This document shows, in pieces, positions 1-5,038 of a DNA stretch of 5,038 nucleotides; position 1 is the first letter of the stretch, and each line of letters opens with the position of its first letter. The DNA is from CAYGJN01 sp964350135. Its GTDB lineage: Bacteria > Bdellovibrionota > Bacteriovoracia > Bacteriovoracales > Bacteriovoracaceae. The stretch covers positions 1 to 5,038 of the forward strand of contig CAYGJN010000148.1 in the NCBI GenBank assembly GCA_964350135.1, read 5' to 3'. The position numbers and the translations under genes were made by a program. The notes below the pieces were generated by a model, which did not search any database, was not told where the DNA came from, and saw only the letters and a program-made list of their open reading frames with translations.

Positions 1-390
<390 letters not shown>

Positions 391-506
391 TTTCCAACCC
401 ATTTTTTCTTATTAATTCTTTATGGCAAGTTCTTACTTCTTTTAAATAGGTTTATTTTACAAACCTATTTAAGAAGCGTTTTCTATCTGATATTGAATAT
501 CGAACT
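391..506 (+). other. 23S-5S internal transcribed spacer
   Basis: This AT-rich spacer joins the 23S and 5S genes. It holds no tRNA and no credible ORF. Its one clear structure is the imperfect hairpin at 436-476, listed separately. The rest is T-rich sequence without recognisable motifs. Confidence 0.85.
436..476 (+). other. Long imperfect hairpin in the 23S-5S spacer
   Basis: The arms AAATAGGTTT (444-453) and AAACCTATTT (461-470) pair perfectly around a 7-nt loop. The stem continues outward with CTTC...GAAG pairing if two T residues bulge (436-439 with 473-476). It has no following run of T, so it is not a terminator. A plausible role is a pre-rRNA folding or RNase processing element. This role is inference from its position. 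Confidence 0.6.
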
Positions 507-622
<116 letters not shown>

Positions 623-628
623 TTATTT

Positions 629-659
629 AAAACCTCATCTTCGGATGGGGTTTTTTTTT
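629..659 (+). terminator. rRNA operon intrinsic terminator
   Basis: An 11-bp stem, AAAACCTCATC against GATGGGGTTTT (one G-T pair), is closed by a C(TTCG)G tetraloop at 639-644 and runs into nine T residues (651-659). UUCG loops closed by C-G are exceptionally stable. It lies 6 nt past the 5S gene and should end the rRNA transcript. Confidence 0.93.
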
Positions 660-696
660 GTCTTTTTTACAATTGTATGGCGCGTTGTTCTAGTCT

Positions 697-727
697 TTGA
701 TAGAAACCCTCTACTCTTTTTTATAAA
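697..727 (+). promoter_or_regulatory. Candidate sigma-70 promoter for the secreted-protein pair
   Basis: TTGATA (697-702) and TATAAA (722-727) resemble -35 and -10 boxes, separated by 19 bp, which is longer than the ideal 17. The start site would fall near 733-735, inside the C tract. Some promoter is expected here because the rRNA terminator lies just upstream. Confidence 0.45.
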
Positions 728-731
728 AATA

Positions 732-740
732 CCCCCCCCC
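732..740 (+). repeat. Homopolymeric C9 tract in the 5' leader
   Basis: Nine consecutive C residues stand out in very AT-rich DNA. They lie between the candidate -10 box and the ribosome binding site AGGAG (745-749) of the gene starting at 756. The tract overlaps the predicted transcription start. Length changes here would alter promoter or leader geometry without affecting a reading frame. Confidence 0.9.
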
Positions 741-755
741 TCACAGGAGTAGGAA

Positions 756-1277
756 ATGAAAAATTTAATTGTACTAGGAGCTTTAATGCTATCGAGTTCA
801 GTATTTGCCACAATTGGTGGTGATATTGAATGTCTTTCAGATAGTAAATTATCTCACTTTAAAATCAGAGTGAATAAGAGTAATCAGGTTATGAGTATGA
901 GCTATAGAATAATGGCTGCTCGTATGAAAACTCAAACAATTCCAAATGCAACAGGTAAGGAAACTCTTCACCTTTGTGGAATTAATAACCGTGGTGCTAT
1001 TAATCAAAATTTTAAAATTGAAAACTGTATGAACTATGTGGATCTTAAAGAGGGGAAAATGGCCCTTTCATTTAAAGATACTTATAACGTAGTTAATGAT
1101 GCCAAGAAAAATGCAACTGTTTTTCACCTTTATACTGAAGAGCCAATTAAGTGGGGCGGAACTTTTAAGGTAAATATGGTCGAGTATGTAAACTCTGCTG
1201 GATACAATATCCGTAATGATTTTACGAATCTTAATTGTAGAGCAACTGAATTTTTTAAGCCAAAAGTTCAGTGGTAA
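756..1277 (+). CDS. Exported protein of unknown function with four cysteines
   Basis: The 173-residue product starts with a typical Sec signal peptide: Lys2, a hydrophobic core (about residues 4-12) and a VFA cleavage site at residues 16-18. The mature protein of about 155 residues is therefore periplasmic or secreted. It has four cysteines (26, 74, 91, 161), an even number compatible with disulfides. There is no further membrane segment, so it is unlikely to be anchored. I recognise no enzymatic motif and no named family. The start is well supported by AGGAG at 745-749, six bases before the ATG. The gene is 32 bp upstream of another exported protein on the same strand with no terminator between, so the two are probably co-transcribed. 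Function is unknown. Confidence 0.85.
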   Translation: MKNLIVLGALMLSSSVFATIGGDIECLSDSKLSHFKIRVNKSNQVMSMSYRIMAARMKTQTIPNATGKETLHLCGINNRGAINQNFKIENCMNYVDLKEGKMALSFKDTYNVVNDAKKNATVFHLYTEEPIKWGGTFKVNMVEYVNSAGYNIRNDFTNLNCRATEFFKPKVQW

Positions 1278-1309
1278 GAAATAATTTAAAAAATAAAAGG
1301 AATATAGAA

Positions 1310-2269
1310 ATGAAAACAATTGTTAAAGCATTAGCAATACTCTCACTTGCTGCAACAGCCTTTGCGGCCCCAAGAGTAAGTATTTTAAAATCAGGAAATG
1401 ACTCATTATTAAGTGTAACGGGTTTAAGAGGAGCTTCCACTGTAAAAGTAGTTGTCTTAAATTCTTCAGAAACTGCAATTTTATCAACACCTTTACATCA
1501 AACAACTGGTAATAGTTCCCTAAGTGTAAAGCTTAGCAAAAATACTGCTTGTTCAAGTATGATTGGTGTTAAAGTAAACAATGACAGAGTTTATCTTGCA
1601 TCTGCAAGAACTGCTTTAAGTGGTCGTTGTGATGGAAAAGTTGCATCAACTCCTTTGTCAGTTAATTACAAAAGCTTTAGTGGGAATCCAGTTGTTCAAA
1701 TTAATGGAATTCCTTTCGGAGCTGCGCCAACTTTAAAGGCGTATATTGCGAAGAATGCTTATGAAGTAGGGACTTATATTGGTGGAAAAACTCTTACAAG
1801 TCGATTAAATACTTATGCTCTTCCTAAGGATTTAGACTGTGATGACACTTTGAGAATCACTTTAAACAATCGTCCAGTTTCAATTGAAAAAGTTAAAAAT
1901 GCGACGAGAAATATTTGTAGAAAGGCAATTGCTGAAAAAGGTCTATACTCTTTAACAGGAAGAATTTCACTAAAAGATCAAAAATGTGGGAATCACTCTT
2001 TCCTAGAGCTTAGAACAGATCACCTTTTTAGCCTTAGTAAAGTTTATATGAAAATTTACCCAGGTAATTGTAGTAAAATTTATTCTGAGTTTGATTATCA
2101 AAACGGTCTTAGTCTAGCTAAAAATAAGTTAACTTATTTAGAGCTTAGCCAGGAAGCTATCGAAAAACTTGAAGTTTGTGGTGGTGGGCTTGAGATTGCT
2201 CTTGAGAATGCAAGTTCTATAACTGTTGAGGAGCTTAATCTTCCTTCGATCGGTTTTTTCTGTAATTAA
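1310..2269 (+). CDS. Exported protein with three related Cys-pair domains
   Basis: The 319-residue product begins with a Sec signal peptide, MKTIVKALAILSLAATAFA, likely cut after residue 19. The start is the ATG at 1310, with AAGGA at 1297-1301. An in-frame GTG at 1271 would place 13 charged residues before the signal peptide and overlap the previous gene, so it is rejected. The mature part looks repetitive. Residues ~22-107 and ~116-203 align end to end and both finish in C-x25-C (C81/C107, C177/C203), with VNN or LNN at the same place between the cysteines. Residues ~212-318 look like a more divergent third copy ending in C-x27-C (C290/C318), with an extra pair C226/C254. Alternating hydrophobic residues suggest beta-rich, disulfide-stapled domains. 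The family is not recognised. It is probably co-transcribed with the gene ending at 1277. Confidence 0.88.
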   Translation: MKTIVKALAILSLAATAFAAPRVSILKSGNDSLLSVTGLRGASTVKVVVLNSSETAILSTPLHQTTGNSSLSVKLSKNTACSSMIGVKVNNDRVYLASARTALSGRCDGKVASTPLSVNYKSFSGNPVVQINGIPFGAAPTLKAYIAKNAYEVGTYIGGKTLTSRLNTYALPKDLDCDDTLRITLNNRPVSIEKVKNATRNICRKAIAEKGLYSLTGRISLKDQKCGNHSFLELRTDHLFSLSKVYMKIYPGNCSKIYSEFDYQNGLSLAKNKLTYLELSQEAIEKLEVCGGGLEIALENASSITVEELNLPSIGFFCN

Positions 2270-2294
2270 TTCTTTATCACGAATATATAGTTCG

Positions 2295-2323
2295 AAGGCC
2301 CATATTAATATGGGCCTTTTTTT
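2295..2323 (+). terminator. Intrinsic terminator with perfectly palindromic stem
   Basis: A 24-bp perfect palindrome (2295-2318, half-site AAGGCCCATATT) is followed by T residues through 2323. It ends the rightward secreted-protein transcript, 25 bp after the stop codon at 2269. The T run overlaps the stop codon of the convergent gene (2322-2324). On the opposite strand the stem is followed only by TTCG, so strong termination is predicted for the + strand only. The same stem could still slow or partly end leftward transcription. Confidence 0.88.
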
Positions 2324-2789
2324 ATATAAGGCTCATCTGACCCTTAAGAGCTCCTTCATAAGATCCTGATCCCCAATAAATAATCCTTTTATTTTTTGTA
2401 AGTCCGGTTCTTTTTTCTTTTAGTATATCAGCTAGAAAGCTTTCCGCTTGTTTGAAAAAAGAGTTTAAAATTTTCTCTTCACTATCAGTAAGCCATACTT
2501 TTTTTAAGGAAAGCTTTACGGCTTCTTCTTTAGATCCATACATTTCTTCAATAAGAGAGCTCATGAGATCTTTTACTTCACAACAGATTTCGGAGACTTT
2601 TTGTGAATTATCTTTTTTCTTAATGAGATGAAAATATTCGTTTTCATATCTAATAAAATTAAGTTCTTTTAAAACTTCAGTAAGGTTTAAAACTGTTCTA
2701 TGACTAAGTCCTAAATCATTAGAGAGCTCTATTAACCCTTTTGGTTTTTGCGAAAGTGATTCAAGGGCCATTCTGGTTATAAGGTTCAT
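2322..2789 (-). CDS. Winged-helix DNA-binding protein of unknown role
   Basis: The 155-residue product has an N-terminal winged helix-turn-helix: GLIELSNDLGLSHRTVLNLTEVLKELNFI at residues ~18-46, with the predicted wing RYENEYFHL at 47-55. The C-terminal ~100 residues are mostly predicted helix (about 64-126, with a C69-C70 pair). The protein ends in a short glycine-rich tail, YWGSGSYEGALKG, at 138-150. It has no signal peptide or membrane segment, so it acts in the cytoplasm. It is the second gene of a leftward operon. Its ATG overlaps the TGA of the gene before it in an ATGA junction (2786-2789), with AGGAG at 2797-2801 on the - strand, which suggests translational coupling. The layout superficially recalls small lineage-specific HTH regulators of Bdellovibrio relatives, but I cannot name a family. 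It is likely a regulator; its target is unknown. Confidence 0.82.
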   Translation of the reverse strand: MNLITRMALESLSQKPKGLIELSNDLGLSHRTVLNLTEVLKELNFIRYENEYFHLIKKKDNSQKVSEICCEVKDLMSSLIEEMYGSKEEAVKLSLKKVWLTDSEEKILNSFFKQAESFLADILKEKRTGLTKNKRIIYWGSGSYEGALKGQMSLI

Positions 2790-3118
2790 AATTTTACTCC
2801 TGAGTTATAATTATTTTCAATTAGATGACAAAGGCTTATCTTTCTTTCCATTCCTTGAATCAAACTATTAGTCCCCTTTTCACTCAAAAGTGATAAAAGA
2901 TTATTCAAAACACCATGGGCCTTATGATGATGAGGTTCTTTCGTTCTCTTTATGATGGCATCACTTATAAGTTCATATTCATTAAGTTTCATAGGGTATC
3001 CATTCATTAGTCTAAAAAATCTTGTAGGGTGAATACCAGTTATCTCCTTAGACTCTTTTAGGGTTGGTCTTTTATAGACCTCTTGAAATTGCTCTAAAAT
3101 TTTTTTCTGCATCTGCAT
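2786..3118 (-). CDS. Small HTH protein, first gene of the sigma-54 operon
   Basis: The 110-residue cytoplasmic protein has a helix-turn-helix-like segment, TLKESKEITGIHPTRFFRLMNG, at residues ~19-40. It is followed by a helix with KLNEYELISDAI, a basic HHHK stretch at 63-66, and a helical C-terminus. The pattern resembles Cro/XRE-like DNA-binding domains, but the family is not recognised. The start chosen is the ATG at 3118, five bases after a near-perfect Shine-Dalgarno AAGGAGG (3124-3130, - strand). The longer reading from 3154 would begin inside the sigma-54 promoter and is therefore excluded. The gene ends in a 4-bp ATGA overlap with the winged-helix gene, so the two should be made together. 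The promoter shows that expression depends on an RpoN activator, most simply the divergent NtrC-like protein. Confidence 0.82.
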   Translation of the reverse strand: MQMQKKILEQFQEVYKRPTLKESKEITGIHPTRFFRLMNGYPMKLNEYELISDAIIKRTKEPHHHKAHGVLNNLLSLLSEKGTNSLIQGMERKISLCHLIENNYNSGVKL

Positions 3119-3123
3119 AAAGT

Positions 3124-3130
3124 CCTCCTT
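3124..3130 (-). promoter_or_regulatory. Strong Shine-Dalgarno that fixes the start at 3118
   Basis: AAGGAGG read on the - strand is nearly fully complementary to the 16S anti-SD sequence. It lies five bases before the ATG at 3118. It decides between that start and the in-frame ATG at 3154. Confidence 0.9.
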
Positions 3131-3145
3131 TTTAGAGTTGTTTAA

Positions 3146-3162
3146 AGCAAGCAAGGTGCCAA
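3146..3162 (-). promoter_or_regulatory. Sigma-54 (RpoN) -24/-12 promoter
   Basis: The - strand reads TTGGCACCTTGCTTGCT, matching the sigma-54 consensus TGGCAC-N5-TTGCW at every fixed position. The invariant GG (3160-3159) and GC (3148-3147) are exactly 10 bp apart. The predicted start, 12 bases beyond the -12 C, is near 3135. That gives a leader of about 17 nt carrying the AAGGAGG site and leading to the ATG at 3118. This is the promoter of the leftward HTH operon. It must be opened by an AAA+ activator, and one is encoded directly opposite. Confidence 0.92.
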
Positions 3163-3182
3163 TTGAGATTACGTAATTTCAA
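3163..3182. promoter_or_regulatory. Imperfect 20-bp inverted repeat, candidate operator
   Basis: The half-sites TTGAGATTAC and GTAATTTCAA are complementary at nine of ten positions. The repeat directly abuts the -24 element of the sigma-54 promoter, at about -28 to -47. It lies in the intergenic region between two divergent regulatory units. TTGAGAT recurs at 3187-3193, 24 bp away. It could bind the NtrC-like activator or one of the two HTH proteins. Its position is closer than usual for an enhancer, so repression or autoregulation is also possible. Confidence 0.5.
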
Positions 3183-3224
3183 CTGCTTGAGATACTGAAA
3201 GGTGCGGATTTCGAAACAATGTGG

Positions 3225-3253
3225 TTGATATCCGAGCGTTTTAATGGGATAGT
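3225..3253 (+). promoter_or_regulatory. Weak candidate sigma-70 promoter for the activator gene
   Basis: TTGATA (3225-3230) and GATAGT (3248-3253) are separated by 17 bp. The -10 matches TATAAT at only four positions. The predicted start falls near 3260, essentially at the ATG (3261), which would make a leaderless or nearly leaderless mRNA. This agrees with the lack of a Shine-Dalgarno there but remains speculative. Confidence 0.3.
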
Positions 3254-3260
3254 TCATTGC

Positions 3261-4583
3261 ATGAAAATTCTAATTCTTGAAGATGATTTTTATACGGCCA
3301 ATGAGCTAAAGAGATTACTCTCTCCTTACGGAAGCTGCTTTGTTGCAAAAAATCTGGAAGAACTTGTTTTAATACTAAAAGATCATCAGTTTGATATGGC
3401 AACCATTGATTTAAGTCTTGAGGGAAGCCTTGGTGGTCTTAAAGCATTAAAACTTTTACCAAAGACATATTGTTTTATCTTAAGTTCACATAATGATGAG
3501 AGTCTAATTGAAAAATCCTATGATCTGGGGTGCAAACATTATCTTGATAAAATTAAATTTCAAGAGAATCTTCCTTCTTATATTGAATGCTATATTAATG
3601 ATCAAAATCAAGGAGTGCTTGATTCATTTTTTGAAAATACCTTTATTACTAAATCGCAGGCGCTAAAAAAAGAAATCAAAGGGCTTTTTGACTTGTTCAA
3701 GTCAGACAGACCTTTTTTGATTACTGGACCTACAGGAGTTGGGAAAACAATTTTAGCACAATGGGTTCATGAGATATCAAGAGCAGATCATAAACTAGTG
3801 GAAGTCAATTTTTCTGAGTTATCAAAAGGAGTTGTTGAGTCTGAACTTTTTGGTCATAGAAGAGGTGCCTTTACTGATGCTAAAGAGAAAAAAGTTGGAC
3901 TCTTAGAAATGGCTAATGAGGGGACACTTTTTATGGATGAGATTGGTACAATCTCAATAGACCTCCAGAAAAAATTACTAAAAATTATTGAAGAAAAGAA
4001 ATACACACCTGTTGGTGGAGAGAAAAGGTTGAAAAGCAATTTTAGGCCCATAAGTGCCACCTGTGATGATCTTATAGATTTAATCGGAAAAGGTGAAATG
4101 AGAAAAGATTTCTATTATCGTCTAAATGGCTTCTCACTCTATATACCACCTTTAAAGGAGAGGAAAGAGGATATACCACTACTTTTAAATCACTTTAGGT
4201 CAAAACAATTTCGAAAATTTATTTTTGCACAAAATACTATTGATTGCTTAATGGAATATGAATGGCCTGGAAATGTGCGAGAGCTTTCAAATTTTGTTAA
4301 ATCAATTGCTCGTGTACAAAAAGGAAAAGTTGAGATTGAGGATTTGCCTAAGTATATGATAAGAAAAAATGCAAATAATTTTAGTTATGAGTTTAGTACT
4401 AAACAAATACAGCTAATAAGAGAGAATGGACTTAGAAGTTTTGTAAAAGAATTAGAAAAAGAAGCAGTCAAAGATGCACTAGAATATTATCAAGGTAATA
4501 AGAAAAAAGCGATTGGTAGTCTTAGAATTTCAAACTCGGCTTTTTATAGAATACTAGAAGAAATAGGAATCCATGGAAATTAG
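3261..4583 (+). CDS. NtrC-class sigma-54-dependent response regulator
   Basis: The 440-residue protein has the three standard NtrC parts. A receiver domain covers ~1-110, with acidic pocket E7/D8/D9, phosphoacceptor D50, switch residue S75 or S76, and K97. A sigma-54 AAA+ domain covers ~125-365: Walker A GPTGVGKT at 156-163, sigma-54 contact loop GAFTDA at 202-207, Walker B GTLFMDEIG at 221-229, the arginine region RKDFYYRL at 281-288 and WPGNVREL at 335-342. A Fis-type HTH covers ~398-437, with GNKKKAIGSLRISNSAFYRIL. The protein is predicted to hydrolyse ATP to open RpoN promoters once phosphorylated. The GAFTDA loop replaces the usual second glycine of GAFTGA, a variant also found in natural activators. 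The start at 3261 is chosen because the receiver begins at MKILILEDD; an in-frame ATG at 3219 adds 14 residues of no domain. No good ribosome site precedes it. It faces a sigma-54 promoter and overlaps the next small gene by 11 nt. Confidence 0.95.
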   Translation: MKILILEDDFYTANELKRLLSPYGSCFVAKNLEELVLILKDHQFDMATIDLSLEGSLGGLKALKLLPKTYCFILSSHNDESLIEKSYDLGCKHYLDKIKFQENLPSYIECYINDQNQGVLDSFFENTFITKSQALKKEIKGLFDLFKSDRPFLITGPTGVGKTILAQWVHEISRADHKLVEVNFSELSKGVVESELFGHRRGAFTDAKEKKVGLLEMANEGTLFMDEIGTISIDLQKKLLKIIEEKKYTPVGGEKRLKSNFRPISATCDDLIDLIGKGEMRKDFYYRLNGFSLYIPPLKERKEDIPLLLNHFRSKQFRKFIFAQNTIDCLMEYEWPGNVRELSNFVKSIARVQKGKVEIEDLPKYMIRKNANNFSYEFSTKQIQLIRENGLRSFVKELEKEAVKDALEYYQGNKKKAIGSLRISNSAFYRILEEIGIHGN

Positions 4584-4740
4584 TTCACAAGACAGGCATA
4601 ACTTTAAGAATTTGATTGTTCGAATTCATAATATTTTTAGCTTTATTGAAAACGAAGATAATCAAAAACAAGCTCTAGTGGACATGGAAAAGAGTTTGAA
4701 AGATCTATGTGAACTTTGGGACTCAATAAGTAAGAAGTAA
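4573..4740 (+). CDS. 55-aa helical protein resembling an isolated DHp or HPt
   Basis: This short ORF begins 11 nt before the end of the activator gene in another frame, with AGGA at 4565-4568, and ends in TAA. The overlap suggests translational coupling. The product looks like two helices (about 8-26 and 31-52). The motif R8-H9-N-F-K-N-L resembles the phosphoacceptor helix of histidine kinases (H-D-F-N-N-L type, or the RHDF.N form of Spo0B-like kinases), with some likeness to the HPt motif H-x-L-K-G. There is no ATPase domain, signal peptide or membrane segment. Being coupled to a receiver-containing regulator, it may donate, remove or buffer phosphate at D50, or simply bind the receiver. The ORF, its composition and its coupling are seen; the phosphotransfer role is inferred. 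A chance ORF is possible but less likely. Confidence 0.65.
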   Translation: MEISSQDRHNFKNLIVRIHNIFSFIENEDNQKQALVDMEKSLKDLCELWDSISKK

Positions 4741-4769
4741 GCATAAAGAGCACGGCGTTAAAATAGAGT

Positions 4770-4781
4770 TTTTAGCTAAAA
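4770..4781. repeat. 12-bp palindrome upstream of the carboxylase gene
   Basis: TTTTAGCTAAAA is a perfect palindrome in the 86-bp gap between the small ORF and the carboxylase gene. It could be an operator, or chance in AT-rich sequence. I see no convincing intrinsic terminator and no well-spaced promoter in this gap. Confidence 0.3.
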
Positions 4782-4826
4782 TTCGGTAAACTGAGGTGCA
4801 AATTTACACACATAAGGCCTTAATTT

Positions 4827-5038
4827 ATGGACGTTTGGCAATCAAGTATCCAATCAACTGATCAACAATTTAAAGACAATTTTTCCCATAATATGGAGCT
4901 TAAAAATCAACTTGAGAAAAAACTTGAGCACGTTTTTAAATCTGGTGGAGAGAAAAATATTCAAAGGGATAGATCCCGTGAAAAGTTCTTGGCCAGCGAA
5001 AGAATTGAAAAAATTATTGATCCAGGTTCGGCATTTTT
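4827..5038 (+). CDS. Acyl-CoA carboxylase carboxyltransferase (beta) subunit, N-terminus
   Basis: Only the first 70 codons are in the window and the gene continues past its end. The pattern FKDNFSHNMELKNQLEKKL (residues 15-33), then SGGEK (39-43), then REKFLASERIEKIIDPGSAF (51-70) matches the start of biotin-dependent carboxyltransferases. Members typically read GGGEK...RGKL..RERI..L.DPGS.F. The F..N...M..L..QL spacing fits the methylcrotonyl-CoA carboxylase beta type best, with propionyl-CoA carboxylase beta as the alternative. Such subunits transfer CO2 from carboxybiotin to an acyl-CoA in branched-chain amino acid or fatty acid breakdown. RGKL is replaced by REKF, a small departure. AAGG at 4814-4817, nine bases upstream, supports the start. 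A biotin-carboxylase alpha gene is expected further downstream. Confidence 0.85.
   Translation, partial: MDVWQSSIQSTDQQFKDNFSHNMELKNQLEKKLEHVFKSGGEKNIQRDRSREKFLASERIEKIIDPGSAF

Noticed and set aside
1271..1309. GTG start extending the 319-aa exported protein by 13 residues
   Set aside because: It would overlap the preceding gene and bury the signal peptide; AAGGA at 1297-1301 fits the ATG at 1310.
1068..1505. Three - strand ORFs opposite the secreted-protein genes
   Set aside because: They are antisense shadows of AT-rich coding DNA, rich in Phe/Leu/Ile, with no ribosome sites and overlapping each other.
3119..3154. ATG at 3154 as start of the small HTH gene
   Set aside because: It lies within the -24/-12 promoter and upstream of the predicted transcript start; the strong AAGGAGG serves the ATG at 3118.
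3219..3260. ATG at 3219 as start of the NtrC-type regulator
   Set aside because: It adds 14 residues ahead of a receiver that normally begins with the MKILILEDD strand; the ribosome site is no better than at 3261. It cannot be fully excluded.
3247..3260. Second sigma-54-like element on the + strand (GG-N10-GC ending TTGCA)
   Set aside because: The -24 part (GGGATA) fits poorly and transcription would start inside the activator gene.
3854..4060. 68-codon - strand ORF inside the activator gene
   Set aside because: It is antisense to the conserved AAA+ core, which fully accounts for the sequence.
4784..4800. Possible sigma-54 element before the carboxylase gene (CGG...GGTGC)
   Set aside because: The spacing between GG and GC is 11 bp, not 10, and the flanking bases do not match the consensus.

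Overview
The window is AT-rich bacterial chromosomal DNA beginning inside the 3' part of an rRNA operon. The low GC content, the small secreted proteins with cysteine pairs and the lineage-specific small HTH proteins fit a predatory-type Bdellovibrionota such as Halobacteriovorax. That placement is inference from style and was not checked by any search.

Positions 1 to about 390 are the last ~390 nt of 23S rRNA, including the sarcin-ricin loop. A ~116-nt spacer with an imperfect long hairpin follows, then 5S rRNA (507-622) and a strong UUCG-tetraloop terminator (629-659). No tRNA lies in the spacer. Next, on the + strand, come two exported proteins of unknown function (756-1277 and 1310-2269), probably one transcript. 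The second appears to be built of three related domains, each ending in a spaced cysteine pair. A 9-C tract sits at the predicted transcription start of this pair. The transcript ends at a perfectly palindromic terminator that abuts a convergent operon.

The most interesting part is 2322-4740. A leftward two-gene operon encodes two small HTH proteins that overlap by ATGA. It is preceded by a textbook sigma-54 promoter (TTGGCACCTTGCTTGCT on the - strand). Divergent from it is a full-length NtrC-class regulator (receiver, sigma-54 AAA+, Fis-type HTH; 3261-4583). An 11-nt overlap then leads to a 55-aa ORF whose RHNFKNL motif and two-helix length resemble the phosphoacceptor hairpin of a histidine kinase, or an HPt, without any ATPase domain. 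I infer a compact phosphorelay cassette: small histidine protein to sigma-54 activator to divergent HTH pair. Only the promoter, the domains and the gene overlaps are seen directly.

The window ends in the N-terminus of an acyl-CoA carboxylase carboxyltransferase (beta) subunit (4827 onward), apparently unrelated metabolism.
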